A DNA stretch of 64,000 nucleotides from Nonomuraea basaltis (GCF_005893125.1 NZ_VCJS01000023.1:37400-101399), one strand, 5' to 3'. Shown: positions 54,029 through 63,108, numbered from the stretch's first letter. Notes: generated by a model from the sequence alone, not told the origin. Program-made: numbers and translations.

Positions 54029-54583
54029 ATGTGCCCCGTGCTAGGTCACCTCGACGGCAGGTTCGAGAGTGCGGATGCCGAGGCGGAGCATCGCATTGCG
54101 GTGCTTTACCAGGAGTTCGGCGGCCCTCTGCTGCGCCACGTACGTAAATCTACAGGTAACGACCTTCAATGGGCCGAAGACGTAGTGCAGGAGACGCTCG
54201 TCAGAGCCTGGCGTAACTCGGCAAGACTGCAATGGGAACCAAGCCTCATATGGGCGTGGCTACTGACGGTAGCCCGCCGGATCGTCATTGACGGACGTCG
54301 ACGGAAGAGTGCTCGACCTCACGAGGTCGAGCCCCCTGAGGTCGACATGATGGCGGTGCCAGACGGCTCGGAGCGGGCCCTGTCGGCGATCGTCGTCGCC
54401 GACGCGCTCCGCAGCCTGTCTGAAGAACACCGCGAAGTAATAGAGCAGACCTACCTTCGAGACCGTACGATAAGTGAGGCGGCGGCGATTCTGGGGATCC
54501 CGCCGGGCACGGTGAAGTCCCGGCTCTACTACGGGATCCGGGCTCTCCGCGAACAGCTGCGGGACAAGGGGGTAGCCGGCTGA
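54029..54583 (+). CDS. ECF-family RNA polymerase sigma factor
   Basis: The 184-residue protein has sigma region 2 (about 22-92, with WAEDVVQETLVRAWRN and ARRIVIDGRRR) and region 4 (about 120-175, with LSEEHREVIEQTYLRDRTISEAAAILGIPPGTVKSRLYYGIRALR). It should direct polymerase to stress or envelope promoters. An AAAGGTG site precedes the ATG. Its TGA overlaps the ATG of the anti-sigma gene by one base. The divergent DUF4142/DUF1996 pair is a likely target. Confidence 0.95.
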   Translation: MCPVLGHLDGRFESADAEAEHRIAVLYQEFGGPLLRHVRKSTGNDLQWAEDVVQETLVRAWRNSARLQWEPSLIWAWLLTVARRIVIDGRRRKSARPHEVEPPEVDMMAVPDGSERALSAIVVADALRSLSEEHREVIEQTYLRDRTISEAAAILGIPPGTVKSRLYYGIRALREQLRDKGVAG

Positions 54584-54780
54584 TGCACGACGGGGTGGCC
54601 GCCTACGTCCTCGGCGTCCTCGATGAAGAGGAGCACGAGGCGTTCGAACGCCACCTCGATACGTGTGAGCGGTGCCAGGCGGAGCTGATTGAGCTTGCCG
54701 AGCTGCCGGAGCAGCTCGACGGGCTCAAGAACACCCCCTCGGCCTCCGACGACGATCCCCCTATGTCGATGTCACGTTGA
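54583..54780 (+). CDS. zinc-finger anti-sigma factor, minimal soluble form
   Basis: The 65-residue protein consists only of the zinc-binding anti-sigma domain: GVAAYVLGVLD and H24-x3-C28-x2-C31, with H2 as a possible further ligand. It lacks the membrane helix and outside domain of most relatives, so it must sense a cytoplasmic signal, such as redox state or zinc, or work with another protein. Translation is coupled to the sigma factor. Confidence 0.9.
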   Translation: MHDGVAAYVLGVLDEEEHEAFERHLDTCERCQAELIELAELPEQLDGLKNTPSASDDDPPMSMSR

Positions 54781-54865
54781 CGTCTACCACCTTTTCGGGT
54801 GGTATCGATACGGCGAGGCATGACGTCCGGCGAACCAGGCCGGGCGGTTCAGGGGGAGGTGTTCG

Positions 54866-55669
54866 GTGGGCATCGACGGTGATGCGCCCAGTCCCCCGGA
54901 TCGGCAGTTCGGCGAGGAAGGCGGCCGGCTGTCGTACGGCGGCTATCTTCGCCTGCCTGCGCTGCTCGACCAGCAGCGGCCGCAGTCCGAGGCGCCTGAC
55001 GAGCTGCTGTTCATCACCATTCACCAGGTCTATGAGCTGTGGTTCAAGCTGCTGCTCCACGAGCTGGAGGCGGCCCGCGCCGCCATGTTCGGCGGCGAGC
55101 TGTGGCAGGCCAGGCACCTGTTCCAGCGGGTGCACGCGGTCGAGCGGGTGTTGATCGAGCAGGTCGACGTCCTGGAGACGATGACGCCCCAGGACTTCCT
55201 GGCGTTCCGCGCGAAGCTGTCGCCCGCCAGCGGTTTCCAGTCGGTGCAGTTCCGCGAGCTGGAGTTCCTGTCGGGGCTGAAGGACGAGCGCTACCTCACC
55301 AGCTTCCGGCACGCCGACGAGGCCGAGCTTGCCAGGCTGCGCCGCAGGCTGGCGGAGCCGACGCTGTGGGATGCTTACGTGGCCGCCCTCGCCCAGCGCG
55401 GTCTGCCGGTCTCGGACGACGAGATCATGGCTTCGCTGCTGGCCGTGGCCAGAGACCGCCGGTCCCACGACGACCTGTGGCAGCTGGCCGAGGACCTCCT
55501 GACGCACGACGAGACCGCCGCCCTGTGGCGGATGCGTCATGTCCAGATGGTCGAACGCCAGATCGGCACCAAGTCGGGCACCGGCGGCTCGACCGGCGCG
55601 CCCTATCTGCGCGGTAGAACGCGCCTGCACTACTTCCCGCTGCTGTGGGAACTAAGGGCCTGGCTATGA
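54866..55669 (+). CDS. kynA: tryptophan 2,3-dioxygenase
   Basis: This haem enzyme opens the indole ring of tryptophan to N-formylkynurenine, the first step of the kynurenine route. The 267-residue protein has LLFITIHQVYELWFK (substrate histidine H53), the proximal haem histidine H225 in WRMRHVQMVERQIG, and the flexible loop GTKSGTGGSTGAPYL. The GTG start follows AGGGGGAGGT. No other kynurenine gene lies nearby. It is followed without a gap by the glutamate dehydrogenase frame. Confidence 0.95.
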   Translation: MGIDGDAPSPPDRQFGEEGGRLSYGGYLRLPALLDQQRPQSEAPDELLFITIHQVYELWFKLLLHELEAARAAMFGGELWQARHLFQRVHAVERVLIEQVDVLETMTPQDFLAFRAKLSPASGFQSVQFRELEFLSGLKDERYLTSFRHADEAELARLRRRLAEPTLWDAYVAALAQRGLPVSDDEIMASLLAVARDRRSHDDLWQLAEDLLTHDETAALWRMRHVQMVERQIGTKSGTGGSTGAPYLRGRTRLHYFPLLWELRAWL

Positions 55670-55707
55670 ACGGCCATGGCGAACACTCACAAAGGAGTGA
55701 GACCTAC

Positions 55708-58700
55708 ATGCCCCTCGATGAGGCCAAGGACGAGCTGCTCCAGCGAGCCGCTGAGAGCTGCGCGGTGAGCAGCGAACACGTGACCACCGAGGAGGCGCTG
55801 TCCTTCCTCCGGTTCTACTACCGGTACGTGGCGCCGGAGGACCTGCTCGACCGCGACCCCGTCGACGTCTACGGCCCCGCGATGTCCCAGCGGCAGCTGG
55901 CCGAGGTCCGCCCGCAGGGCCGGGCGGTGGTCCGCGCCTATGCCCCCACCTTGGAGGAGCACGGCTGGGACCCCGGGCACTCGGTCGTGGAGGTGGTCAC
56001 CGACGACATGCCGTTCCTGGTCGACTCGGTGACGATGGAGCTCGACCGGCACGACCTGGGCATCCACCTGGTGGTCCATCCGCAGATGCGGGTGCGCCGC
56101 GACATGACGGGCCGGATGCTGGGCCGCGGCCAGGAGGACGTCACCGGCCAGATGCTGGTCGAGTCGTGGATTCACATCGAGATCGACCGGCAGGCCGACC
56201 CCGAGGTGCTCAAGGGGCTCGAGGCCGATCTCCAGCGGGTGCTCAGGGACGTGCGCAACGCGGTCGAGGACTTCAGGAAGATGCGGGCGCTGGCCGTGCA
56301 GACCGCGGAAGACCTCAGCATGAACCCGCCGCCGCTGGAGCCCGCGGAGGTCGAGGACAGTCTCGACCTGCTGCGCTGGCTCGCCGACGGGCACTTCACC
56401 TTCCTCGGCTGTCGGGAGTACCGGCTCGAGGACACCGACGAGGGCGAGACGCTGCGGGCCGTGCCGGGGGCGGCGCTGGGCATCCTGCGCGACGACAGGG
56501 TCGGCTCGGAGAGCTTCTCCGCCCTGCCCGCCGAGGTGCGGGCCAAGGCGCGCGAGAAGCAGCTCCTGATCACCACCAAGGCCAACTCGCGGGCCACCGT
56601 CCACCGGGCTACCTACCTGGACTACATCGGGGTCAAGCTGTTCTCGCCCGAGGGCGAGGTGATCGGGGAGCGGCGCTTCCTGGGCCTGTTCACACATGTG
56701 GCCTACAACGAGTCGATCTCCAGGATCCCGGTGCTCCGGCGGAAACTGGCCGACGTGCTGAACCAAGCCGGCCTGGCGCCCGACAGCCACGACGGCAAGG
56801 ACCTGATCGAGATCCTCGAGTCGTTCCCGCGCGACGAGCTGTTCCAGACCTCGGTCGATCAGTTGCTCCCGATCGCGCTGGGCGTGCTGCGGCTGCGCGA
56901 GCGCAAGCAGGTCAAGCTGTTCCTGCGGCGCGATGACTACGGCCGCTACATCTCCTGCCTGATCTACCTGCCGCGCGACCGCTACACCACCAAGGTGCGG
57001 CTGAAAATGCAGGAGGCGCTGCTCAAGGCCCTGGGCGGCAGGTCGCTCGACTACAGCGCGATGATCGGCGAGTCGGTGCTGGCCCGGCTGCACGTGGTGG
57101 TGCGGGGCGAGCGGGGCAAGCAACTGCCGCCGCCGAGCGTGGACCTGGAGGAGCTGGAGGCCCGGCTGGCCGGGCTCACCCGCTCCTGGGAGGACGACCT
57201 GGCCGCCGCGCTGGGGGAGATGACCTCCGAGGAGGAGGCGCCGACCCTCCTCAGGCGGTACGCGTCCGCGTTCCCCGAAGGGTACAAAGCGGACTTCCCG
57301 CCCAAGGTGGCCGTCGTGGACCTGCGCCGCCTGGAGGAGCTCGTCGCCGCGGGCGATGACGACGAGGTCGGGATCAACCTCTACGAGCCGTATGACGCGG
57401 CCGAGGGGGAGCGGCGGCTCAAGATCTACAAGGTCGGCTCCCCCATCTCGCTGTCCCACGCGCTGCCCCTGATCCAGCGGCTCGGCGTCGAGGTCGTGGA
57501 CGAACGGCCCTACGAGGTCGACCGGGACAACGACCCCCACACGAAGAACGCCTGGATCTACGACTTCGGGCTGCGCTACACGCCCTCCGACGAGGTGGAC
57601 AGGAACGAGTTCAAGCGGCTGTTCCAGGAGGGGCTCACCGCGCTGTGGCAGGGGCGGGTGCAGGCCGACGACTTCAACTCGCTCATCCTGTGGGCCGGGC
57701 TGACGTGGGAGGAGGTGGAGATCCTGCGGGCGTACGCCAAGTACCTGCGCCAGGCCGGGAGCACGTTCTCGCAGGAGTACATGGAGCAGGTGCTGACGGG
57801 CAACGTGCGACTGGCGCGGCTGCTGGTGAACCTGTTCGAGGCCAAGCTCGATCCGCGGCGGGGTGACGACCTGCGGAGCGATCTCGTGGACGCGCTGACC
57901 GAGGAGATCCTGGCCTCGCTGGACGAGGTGGCCTCGCTGGACGAGGACCGGATCCTGCGGGCGTACCTGGAAGTGATCCAGGCCACACTGCGCACCAATT
58001 ACTTCCAAAAGGTTAACGGACGGCGCAAATCGTACATTTCACTCAAGTTCGATCCGCAGGCCATCAGCGTGCTGCCGCTGCCGCGGCCCAAGTTCGAGAT
58101 ATTCGTGTACTCGCCGCGGGTCGAGGGTGTTCATCTCCGATTCGGGAAGGTGGCGCGGGGCGGGCTGAGATGGTCTGACCGAATGGAGGATTTTCGGACA
58201 GAAGTATTGGGTCTGGTAAAGGCGCAGATGGTGAAGAACACCGTCATTGTCCCGACTGGGTCTAAGGGTGGGTTTGTCGTCAAGCGTCCGCCTGTGCACG
58301 GCACTCGGGAGGAGTTCCTCGCCGAGGGCGTGGCCTGTTATCGGACATTCATTTCGGGCCTTCTGGACGTGACCGATAATCTCGTGGCCGGAAAGGTCGT
58401 GCCGCCGCCCGACGTGGTCAGGCACGACGGCGACGACACCTACCTGGTTGTCGCGGCCGACAAGGGCACCGCCACCTTCTCCGACATCGCCAACGGCGTG
58501 GCCAAGGACTACGGGTTCTGGCTCGGCGACGCGTTCGCCTCCGGCGGGTCGATCGGCTACGACCACAAGGCCATGGGCATCACCGCCCGCGGCGCGTGGG
58601 AGTCGGTCAAGTACCACTTCCGCACCATGGGCGTGAACACGCAGACCACCGACTTCACGGTGGCCGGGATCGGCGACATGTCGGGCGACGTGTTCGGCAA

Positions 58701-60582
58701 CGGCATGCTGCTGTCCCAGCACACCCTGCTGGTGGCCGCGTTCGACCACCGGCACATCTTCGTGGACCCCACGCCGGACGCCGCCCGCTCCTACAGCGAG
58801 CGGCAGCGCCTGTTCGAGCTGCCGCGCAGCTCCTGGGAGGACTACGATCCCAAGCTGATCTCGCCGGGCGGCGGCGTGTTCCCGCGTACCGCCAAGTCCA
58901 TCCAGATCACGCCGCAGATGCACGAGGCGCTCGGCATTCCCGCAGGGGTCACGTCGCTGGCCCCGAACGACCTGATCAGCGCCATCCTGCGGGCCCCGGT
59001 CGACCTGCTGTGGAACGGCGGCATCGGCACGTACGTGAAGGCAAGCGCCGAGTCCCACGCCGACGTGGGCGACAAGGCCAACGACGGGCTGCGGGTCAAC
59101 GCCGGCGAGCTGCGCTGCAAGGTCGTCGGCGAGGGTGGCAACCTGGGCTTCACCCAGCTGGCCCGCATCGAGTTCGCGCTGAACGGCGGGCTGGTCAACA
59201 CCGACTTCATCGACAACTCGGCCGGCGTGGACACCTCCGACCACGAGGTCAACATCAAGATCCTGCTCGACCAGGTCGTACGCGACGGCGAGCTGACCAA
59301 CAAGCAGCGCAACCAGGTCTTCACCTCGATGACCGGTGAGGTCGCCGACCTGGTGCTGCGGGACAACTACGGGCAGAACGTAGTCCTGGCCGCCGCCCGC
59401 GCCCAGGCCGTCGAGATGCTCCACATCCACGCCCGCTACCTGCGGCGGCTGGAGCGCGAGGGGCTGGTCAACCGGGAGCTGGAGTTCCTGCCCTCGGACA
59501 AGACGCTGGCCGAGCGCCGCCAGGCCAGGCTGGGCCTGACCGCCCCCGAGTTCTCCGTCCTGCTCTCCTACACCAAGCTGGTGGCCGACGCCGAGCTGCT
59601 CGGCTCCGACCTGCCCGACGAGTCCTACCTGGAGTCGTGGCTGGTGTCGTACTTCCCGTCGGCGCTGCGGGAGCGGTTCAGGCCGTACATGGACGCGCAC
59701 CCGCTGCGGCGCGAGATCATCACCACCTGTGTGGTGAACGAGCTGGTCAACTCCATGGGCACCACGTTCATGCACCGCTTCGGCGAGGAGACCGGCGCCT
59801 CGACGCCCGACATTGTGCGGGCCTACCTCGTGGCGCGGGAGGTGTTCGACCTGCCGAGCTTCTACCGGGCCGTGGAGTCCCTGGACAACAAGGCGGACAC
59901 GGCCACCCAGATCGCCATGCTGCTGGAGGCCCGCAAACTCGTCGAGCGCGGGGCGCGCTGGCTGCTGATCAACCGCCGCCCGCCGCTGGACCTGGCCTCG
60001 TCCGCCGCCTTCTTCGTGAAGGGCGTCAACGGCCTGGTCGCTCACATCCCGAAGCTGCTCACCGGGCCCGACCTGGCCGCGTACGAGGAGCGCCGTGACT
60101 CGTTCCTGGCCAGGGACGTGCCGCTGGACCTGGCCGAGCGGGTGGCCGCCATGGTGCCCGCCTACTCCACGCTCGACCTGGTCGAGGTCGCCTCGGTGAC
60201 GGGCCGGCCGGTCAACGAAGTGGGCGAGGTCTACTTCGACCTGGCCGACCGCCTCCAGCTGGCCCGCCTCAGGGAGCGCATCATCGCGCTGCCCAGGGAC
60301 AACCGGTGGAACTCCATGGCCCGCTCGGCCCTGCGCGACGACCTGTACGCCGCGCACGCCTCCCTGACCCGGGACGTGCTGGCCCACAGCACGTCGGGCC
60401 TGCCGCCGGAGGAGCGGCTGGCCCGGTGGTCCCAGGCCAACTCGGCGGCCGTCTCCCGGGCCAGGCAGACGCTGTCGGAGATCTGGGAGAGCGACAACTT
60501 CGACCTGGCCACCCTCTCAGTGGCCCTGCGCGCCATCCGCACGCTGGTGGCCGCCAGCAACCTCCCGCACACGGAGGCCTGA
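55708..60582 (+). CDS. gdh: NAD-dependent glutamate dehydrogenase, giant (L_180/GdhB) type
   Basis: This 1,624-residue enzyme converts glutamate to 2-oxoglutarate and ammonia with NAD. The long N-terminal half carries ACT-like regulatory segments; the catalytic part begins near residue 800 with RGGLRWSDRMEDFRTEVLGLVKAQMVKNTVIVPTGSKGGFVVK. The length matches mycobacterial and Streptomyces homologues. I chose the ATG at 55708 (AAAGGAG site upstream); earlier in-frame ATGs at 55666 and 55645 exist, and 55666 overlaps the kynA stop. A stretch around 57995-58400 uses unusually A/T-rich codons. A strong hairpin follows the stop. Confidence 0.95.
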   Translation: MPLDEAKDELLQRAAESCAVSSEHVTTEEALSFLRFYYRYVAPEDLLDRDPVDVYGPAMSQRQLAEVRPQGRAVVRAYAPTLEEHGWDPGHSVVEVVTDDMPFLVDSVTMELDRHDLGIHLVVHPQMRVRRDMTGRMLGRGQEDVTGQMLVESWIHIEIDRQADPEVLKGLEADLQRVLRDVRNAVEDFRKMRALAVQTAEDLSMNPPPLEPAEVEDSLDLLRWLADGHFTFLGCREYRLEDTDEGETLRAVPGAALGILRDDRVGSESFSALPAEVRAKAREKQLLITTKANSRATVHRATYLDYIGVKLFSPEGEVIGERRFLGLFTHVAYNESISRIPVLRRKLADVLNQAGLAPDSHDGKDLIEILESFPRDELFQTSVDQLLPIALGVLRLRERKQVKLFLRRDDYGRYISCLIYLPRDRYTTKVRLKMQEALLKALGGRSLDYSAMIGESVLARLHVVVRGERGKQLPPPSVDLEELEARLAGLTRSWEDDLAAALGEMTSEEEAPTLLRRYASAFPEGYKADFPPKVAVVDLRRLEELVAAGDDDEVGINLYEPYDAAEGERRLKIYKVGSPISLSHALPLIQRLGVEVVDERPYEVDRDNDPHTKNAWIYDFGLRYTPSDEVDRNEFKRLFQEGLTALWQGRVQADDFNSLILWAGLTWEEVEILRAYAKYLRQAGSTFSQEYMEQVLTGNVRLARLLVNLFEAKLDPRRGDDLRSDLVDALTEEILASLDEVASLDEDRILRAYLEVIQATLRTNYFQKVNGRRKSYISLKFDPQAISVLPLPRPKFEIFVYSPRVEGVHLRFGKVARGGLRWSDRMEDFRTEVLGLVKAQMVKNTVIVPTGSKGGFVVKRPPVHGTREEFLAEGVACYRTFISGLLDVTDNLVAGKVVPPPDVVRHDGDDTYLVVAADKGTATFSDIANGVAKDYGFWLGDAFASGGSIGYDHKAMGITARGAWESVKYHFRTMGVNTQTTDFTVAGIGDMSGDVFGNGMLLSQHTLLVAAFDHRHIFVDPTPDAARSYSERQRLFELPRSSWEDYDPKLISPGGGVFPRTAKSIQITPQMHEALGIPAGVTSLAPNDLISAILRAPVDLLWNGGIGTYVKASAESHADVGDKANDGLRVNAGELRCKVVGEGGNLGFTQLARIEFALNGGLVNTDFIDNSAGVDTSDHEVNIKILLDQVVRDGELTNKQRNQVFTSMTGEVADLVLRDNYGQNVVLAAARAQAVEMLHIHARYLRRLEREGLVNRELEFLPSDKTLAERRQARLGLTAPEFSVLLSYTKLVADAELLGSDLPDESYLESWLVSYFPSALRERFRPYMDAHPLRREIITTCVVNELVNSMGTTFMHRFGEETGASTPDIVRAYLVAREVFDLPSFYRAVESLDNKADTATQIAMLLEARKLVERGARWLLINRRPPLDLASSAAFFVKGVNGLVAHIPKLLTGPDLAAYEERRDSFLARDVPLDLAERVAAMVPAYSTLDLVEVASVTGRPVNEVGEVYFDLADRLQLARLRERIIALPRDNRWNSMARSALRDDLYAAHASLTRDVLAHSTSGLPPEERLARWSQANSAAVSRARQTLSEIWESDNFDLATLSVALRAIRTLVAASNLPHTEA

Positions 60583-60594
60583 GGTCCTACGCGG

Positions 60595-60624
60595 CGCCGC
60601 GGCGGCACGTCAGCCGCCGCGGCG
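60595..60624. terminator. bidirectional GC hairpin between convergent genes
   Basis: CGCCGCGGCGGC (60595-60606) pairs perfectly with GCCGCCGCGGCG (60613-60624) around ACGTCA. It lies between the glutamate dehydrogenase stop and the end of the leftward ABC permease gene. No U-tract is seen. Confidence 0.65.
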
Positions 60625-60636
60625 ACGCCCAGGCCG

Positions 60637-61482
60637 TCACCCGATCCGCTGGAGGGCCCGCTCGCGGCGTGCGGCCACGCTCGACCCCGACTCCTTGCGT
60701 GCCATCCTGCGCAGCACGACCGGCGCCACGAGGAGGCCGAGCACCGCCCAGACACCCAGCACGCCGGCGGTCTCCAGGTGCCGCCAGGACTCGCCGATCT
60801 CGACCGCGACCGCCGCGTCCGGCAGCAGGGCCGAGCGCATGCCCAGGCCCATCCAGTAGATCGGGAAGACCTGGGCGATCCACTGGAGCCATTCGGGCAG
60901 CGCGGTGATCGGGTAGAAGATGCCGGAGATCCCGATCAAGGCGAGGATGGGCAGCTGGAGCACGCCCTGGGCGCGTGCGCTGGTGAACACCGAGCCCAGG
61001 ACCGCGCCGATGGGCAGGCTCGCCACCAGGCCAAGCGCCAGCACCCACGCCAGGGTCGGCCAGGAGCCGGGGCCGATCTCCAGGCCCCCGATGATCAGCA
61101 TGCCGGGCACCAGGAAGATCACCAGGTCGGCGAGCAGGCCGCCGGAGACCGAGATCACCTTGCCGACGAGGTAGCCGGGCATTCCGTGCGGGGTCGCCTT
61201 GGCCCGCAGCAGCGTACCGTCCTCGCGGTCGGCGGTGAGCTGCTGGCTCATGCCGACCATGCCCATCGCGGCGTTCATCCCCAGGATGCTCGGCAGGGCC
61301 AGGGCGCCCAGCAGGAGCCCGCTGGACCCGAACGACATGTCCCGGATGAAGAACAGGGCTGCCACCATCAGCCCGGGCCACAGGAAGTGCGAGAACAGCT
61401 CGGCGCCGTTGGTGAACGACTGCCGCAGCTCGATCAGGCCGCGGGACCAGCCCGCGCGCAGTGCCGTCGCGGTGGGGCTCAT
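60637..61482 (-). CDS. ABC-2 type transporter permease
   Basis: This 281-residue membrane protein is of the drug-exporter ABC-2 kind, with about six helices, the conserved middle segment QQLTADREDGTLLRAKATPHGMPGYLVGK and ISGIFYPITALPEWLQWIAQVFPIYW. It overlaps the ATPase gene by four bases (ATGA). The pair probably exports a small molecule or lipid; a self-resistance role is possible but unsupported. Confidence 0.9.
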   Translation of the reverse strand: MSPTATALRAGWSRGLIELRQSFTNGAELFSHFLWPGLMVAALFFIRDMSFGSSGLLLGALALPSILGMNAAMGMVGMSQQLTADREDGTLLRAKATPHGMPGYLVGKVISVSGGLLADLVIFLVPGMLIIGGLEIGPGSWPTLAWVLALGLVASLPIGAVLGSVFTSARAQGVLQLPILALIGISGIFYPITALPEWLQWIAQVFPIYWMGLGMRSALLPDAAVAVEIGESWRHLETAGVLGVWAVLGLLVAPVVLRRMARKESGSSVAARRERALQRIG

Positions 61483-62381
61483 CGGGTCGCCTCCGGTGTT
61501 GATTCGGCCTGGCGCACCAGGGCCAGGTACGTCTGCTCCAGGGAGGCCCGGTGGACCTCGAGCTCTCGGATGTCGTCGCCGTACCGGGTGAACAGGTCGC
61601 GGGCGAACCCGGTCGAGTCGGTGGTCTTGTGCGTGAAGCGCTTCCCCTCGCGTACCCAGCGCACCTCGTCCTCGCCGGCGATCCGCCGCGCCAGCTCCCC
61701 GGCCGAGCCGTCGGCGATGATCTGGCCGCCGTTCAGGATGAGGATGCGGTCGGCCAGCTTCTCGGCCTCGTCCAGGTCGTGGGTGGTGAGCAGGACGGTG
61801 GTCTCGTGGGTGTCGACCAGGCCGCGTACGAGGTCGTGGAACTCGTGCCTGGCCTGCGGGTCGAACGCCGCCGTCGGCTCGTCGAGGAACAGCAGCTCGG
61901 GCCGGCCCACGAGGCCGATCGCCACGTCCAGCCTGCGCCGCTGCCCGCCCGACAACTTCTTGATCTTCTTGTCCGCGTGCCCGGTCAGGCCGACCGCCTC
62001 GATCAGCTCGTCGGCGTTCCACGGCCGCTCGATCTGGGCGGTGGCGTAGGCGGTGTAGTAGGTGCCGAGGTGGGCAAGCAGCTCGCGTACGCGCCACTTG
62101 CCGTGGTCGCGCCAGGACTGCAGCACGACCCCGAGCCGGGCCCGCCACCGCTCGTCGCCGTGCGCGGGATCGGTGCCGAGAACCTGGACCCGGCCCTCCG
62201 AGCGGGCGCGGAAGCCCTCCAGGATCTCGATCGTGGTGGTCTTGCCCGCCCCGTTGGGGCCTAACAGGGCCAGGACCTCGCCATGGCAGGCCTGGAACGT
62301 GACATCGTCCAGGACGTCGGCCGAGCCGTAGCGCATGCGCAGCCCGTCGACGTCGAGCACGACCTTCTCGCTCGTCGTCAT
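61479..62381 (-). CDS. ABC transporter ATP-binding protein
   Basis: The 300-residue ATPase has Walker A GPNGAGKTTT (41-50), signature LSGGQRRRLDVAIGL, Walker B LLFLDEPTAAFDPQ, and an H-loop in VLLTTHDLDEAEKLA. The C-terminal 80 residues resemble the DrrA-type extension. I chose the ATG at 62381 (AGAGAGG site at seven bases); the frame stays open upstream without similarity. The 277 bases to the next gene contain no supported coding sequence. Confidence 0.92.
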   Translation of the reverse strand: MTTSEKVVLDVDGLRMRYGSADVLDDVTFQACHGEVLALLGPNGAGKTTTIEILEGFRARSEGRVQVLGTDPAHGDERWRARLGVVLQSWRDHGKWRVRELLAHLGTYYTAYATAQIERPWNADELIEAVGLTGHADKKIKKLSGGQRRRLDVAIGLVGRPELLFLDEPTAAFDPQARHEFHDLVRGLVDTHETTVLLTTHDLDEAEKLADRILILNGGQIIADGSAGELARRIAGEDEVRWVREGKRFTHKTTDSTGFARDLFTRYGDDIRELEVHRASLEQTYLALVRQAESTPEATR

Positions 62382-62657
62382 GAGTCGACCTCTCTTTCGT
62401 GGTGGGTTCACGCCCTCGCGGCGGCACGCATGCCGGCGGTGCCCGTCGTGAGGGCATGACACATCGCGCCCCGAACCGGCGGCCGGCCCGCGTCGCTGCG
62501 CGGGCGGCGGCCAAGGGGCCGGGGCGTCTGGGACAGGGGATGGGGAAGCGGGCGGGTTACCTGGGCTCGTGGGCCGGCGCCTGCAGGGCGCCGGCTGCCG
62601 GTGGAGGTGGCGAACCCCCGTCCGAGCGGCCGAGACCGGCGGAGGCCAGGACCGCGC

Positions 62658-62891
62658 TCACTGTCGTCTCCTCAGCGTGACGCCGGCGGCGATGAGCCGG
62701 TTGGCGTGCTTCTTGTGGACCGCCTGGCGGGTGACGCCGAGGGCCTCGGCGACCTCCGGCCAGCTCCAGCCCGCGCGCATGGCCTGCTCGACCCCGGCGT
62801 CCTCCAACTGGTCGGCCAGCCGCCGCAGCGCCGCCACGGCCGCAAGCGCGTCGGCGGGGTCCTGGGTAACGGGAATCTCATCTGCCGGCAT
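62658..62891 (-). CDS. small helix-turn-helix DNA-binding protein
   Basis: The 77-residue protein has an N-terminal helical part (ADALAAVAALRRLADQLEDAGVEQAMR) and a helix-turn-helix (AGWSWPEVAEALGVTRQAVHKKHANRL) of the type found in many small actinobacterial regulators. No sensing domain is present. The ATG lies directly beside a 47-base symmetric repeat, suggesting that it represses its own gene. It may also control the ABC exporter read in the same direction. Confidence 0.85.
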   Translation of the reverse strand: MPADEIPVTQDPADALAAVAALRRLADQLEDAGVEQAMRAGWSWPEVAEALGVTRQAVHKKHANRLIAAGVTLRRRQ

Positions 62892-62893
62892 AC

Positions 62894-62940
62894 AAGCAAC
62901 TGTAGTTGACTAATTCGATGATAGTCAACTCTGGTTGCTT
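62894..62940. promoter_or_regulatory. large symmetric operator upstream of the small HTH gene
   Basis: Nested arms AAGCAAC (62894-62900) with GTTGCTT (62934-62940) and AGTTGACTA (62904-62912) with TAGTCAACT (62922-62930) are exact reverse complements, spaced symmetrically by three bases on each side. Read another way, there are two CAACT-N2-RGTTG boxes with centres 29 bases apart. The site begins two bases from the gene start. Confidence 0.7.
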
Positions 62941-63059
62941 AGTGGTCCACGATTCAGCGAAGAAACAGGCCAAGAAGACGCTCGTCACGGCGAGAGACCC
63001 GTGAGCCTTCACGACCGGCCATGACAGACGGGAGGGACTACGGCGCGTGCGGGCAACTT

Positions 63060-63101
63060 GGCCGGCCGTAAAGAAAGATCTATTGAGGGCCGGCCGTAAA
63101 G
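63060..63101. repeat. two direct copies of GGCCGGCCGTAAAG
   Basis: The 14-base unit occurs at 63060-63073 and 63088-63101, starts spaced 28 bases apart, just after the stop of the leftward edge gene. GGCCGGCC is itself a palindrome. The rest of 62941-63108 shows no gene. Confidence 0.6.
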
Positions 63102-63108
63102 GAGGGAT

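Noticed and set aside
58039..60387. A 782-codon frame antisense to glutamate dehydrogenase
   Set aside because: Mirror frame of a certain gene; Gly/Val/Gln/His-rich product without domain patterns or a start signal.
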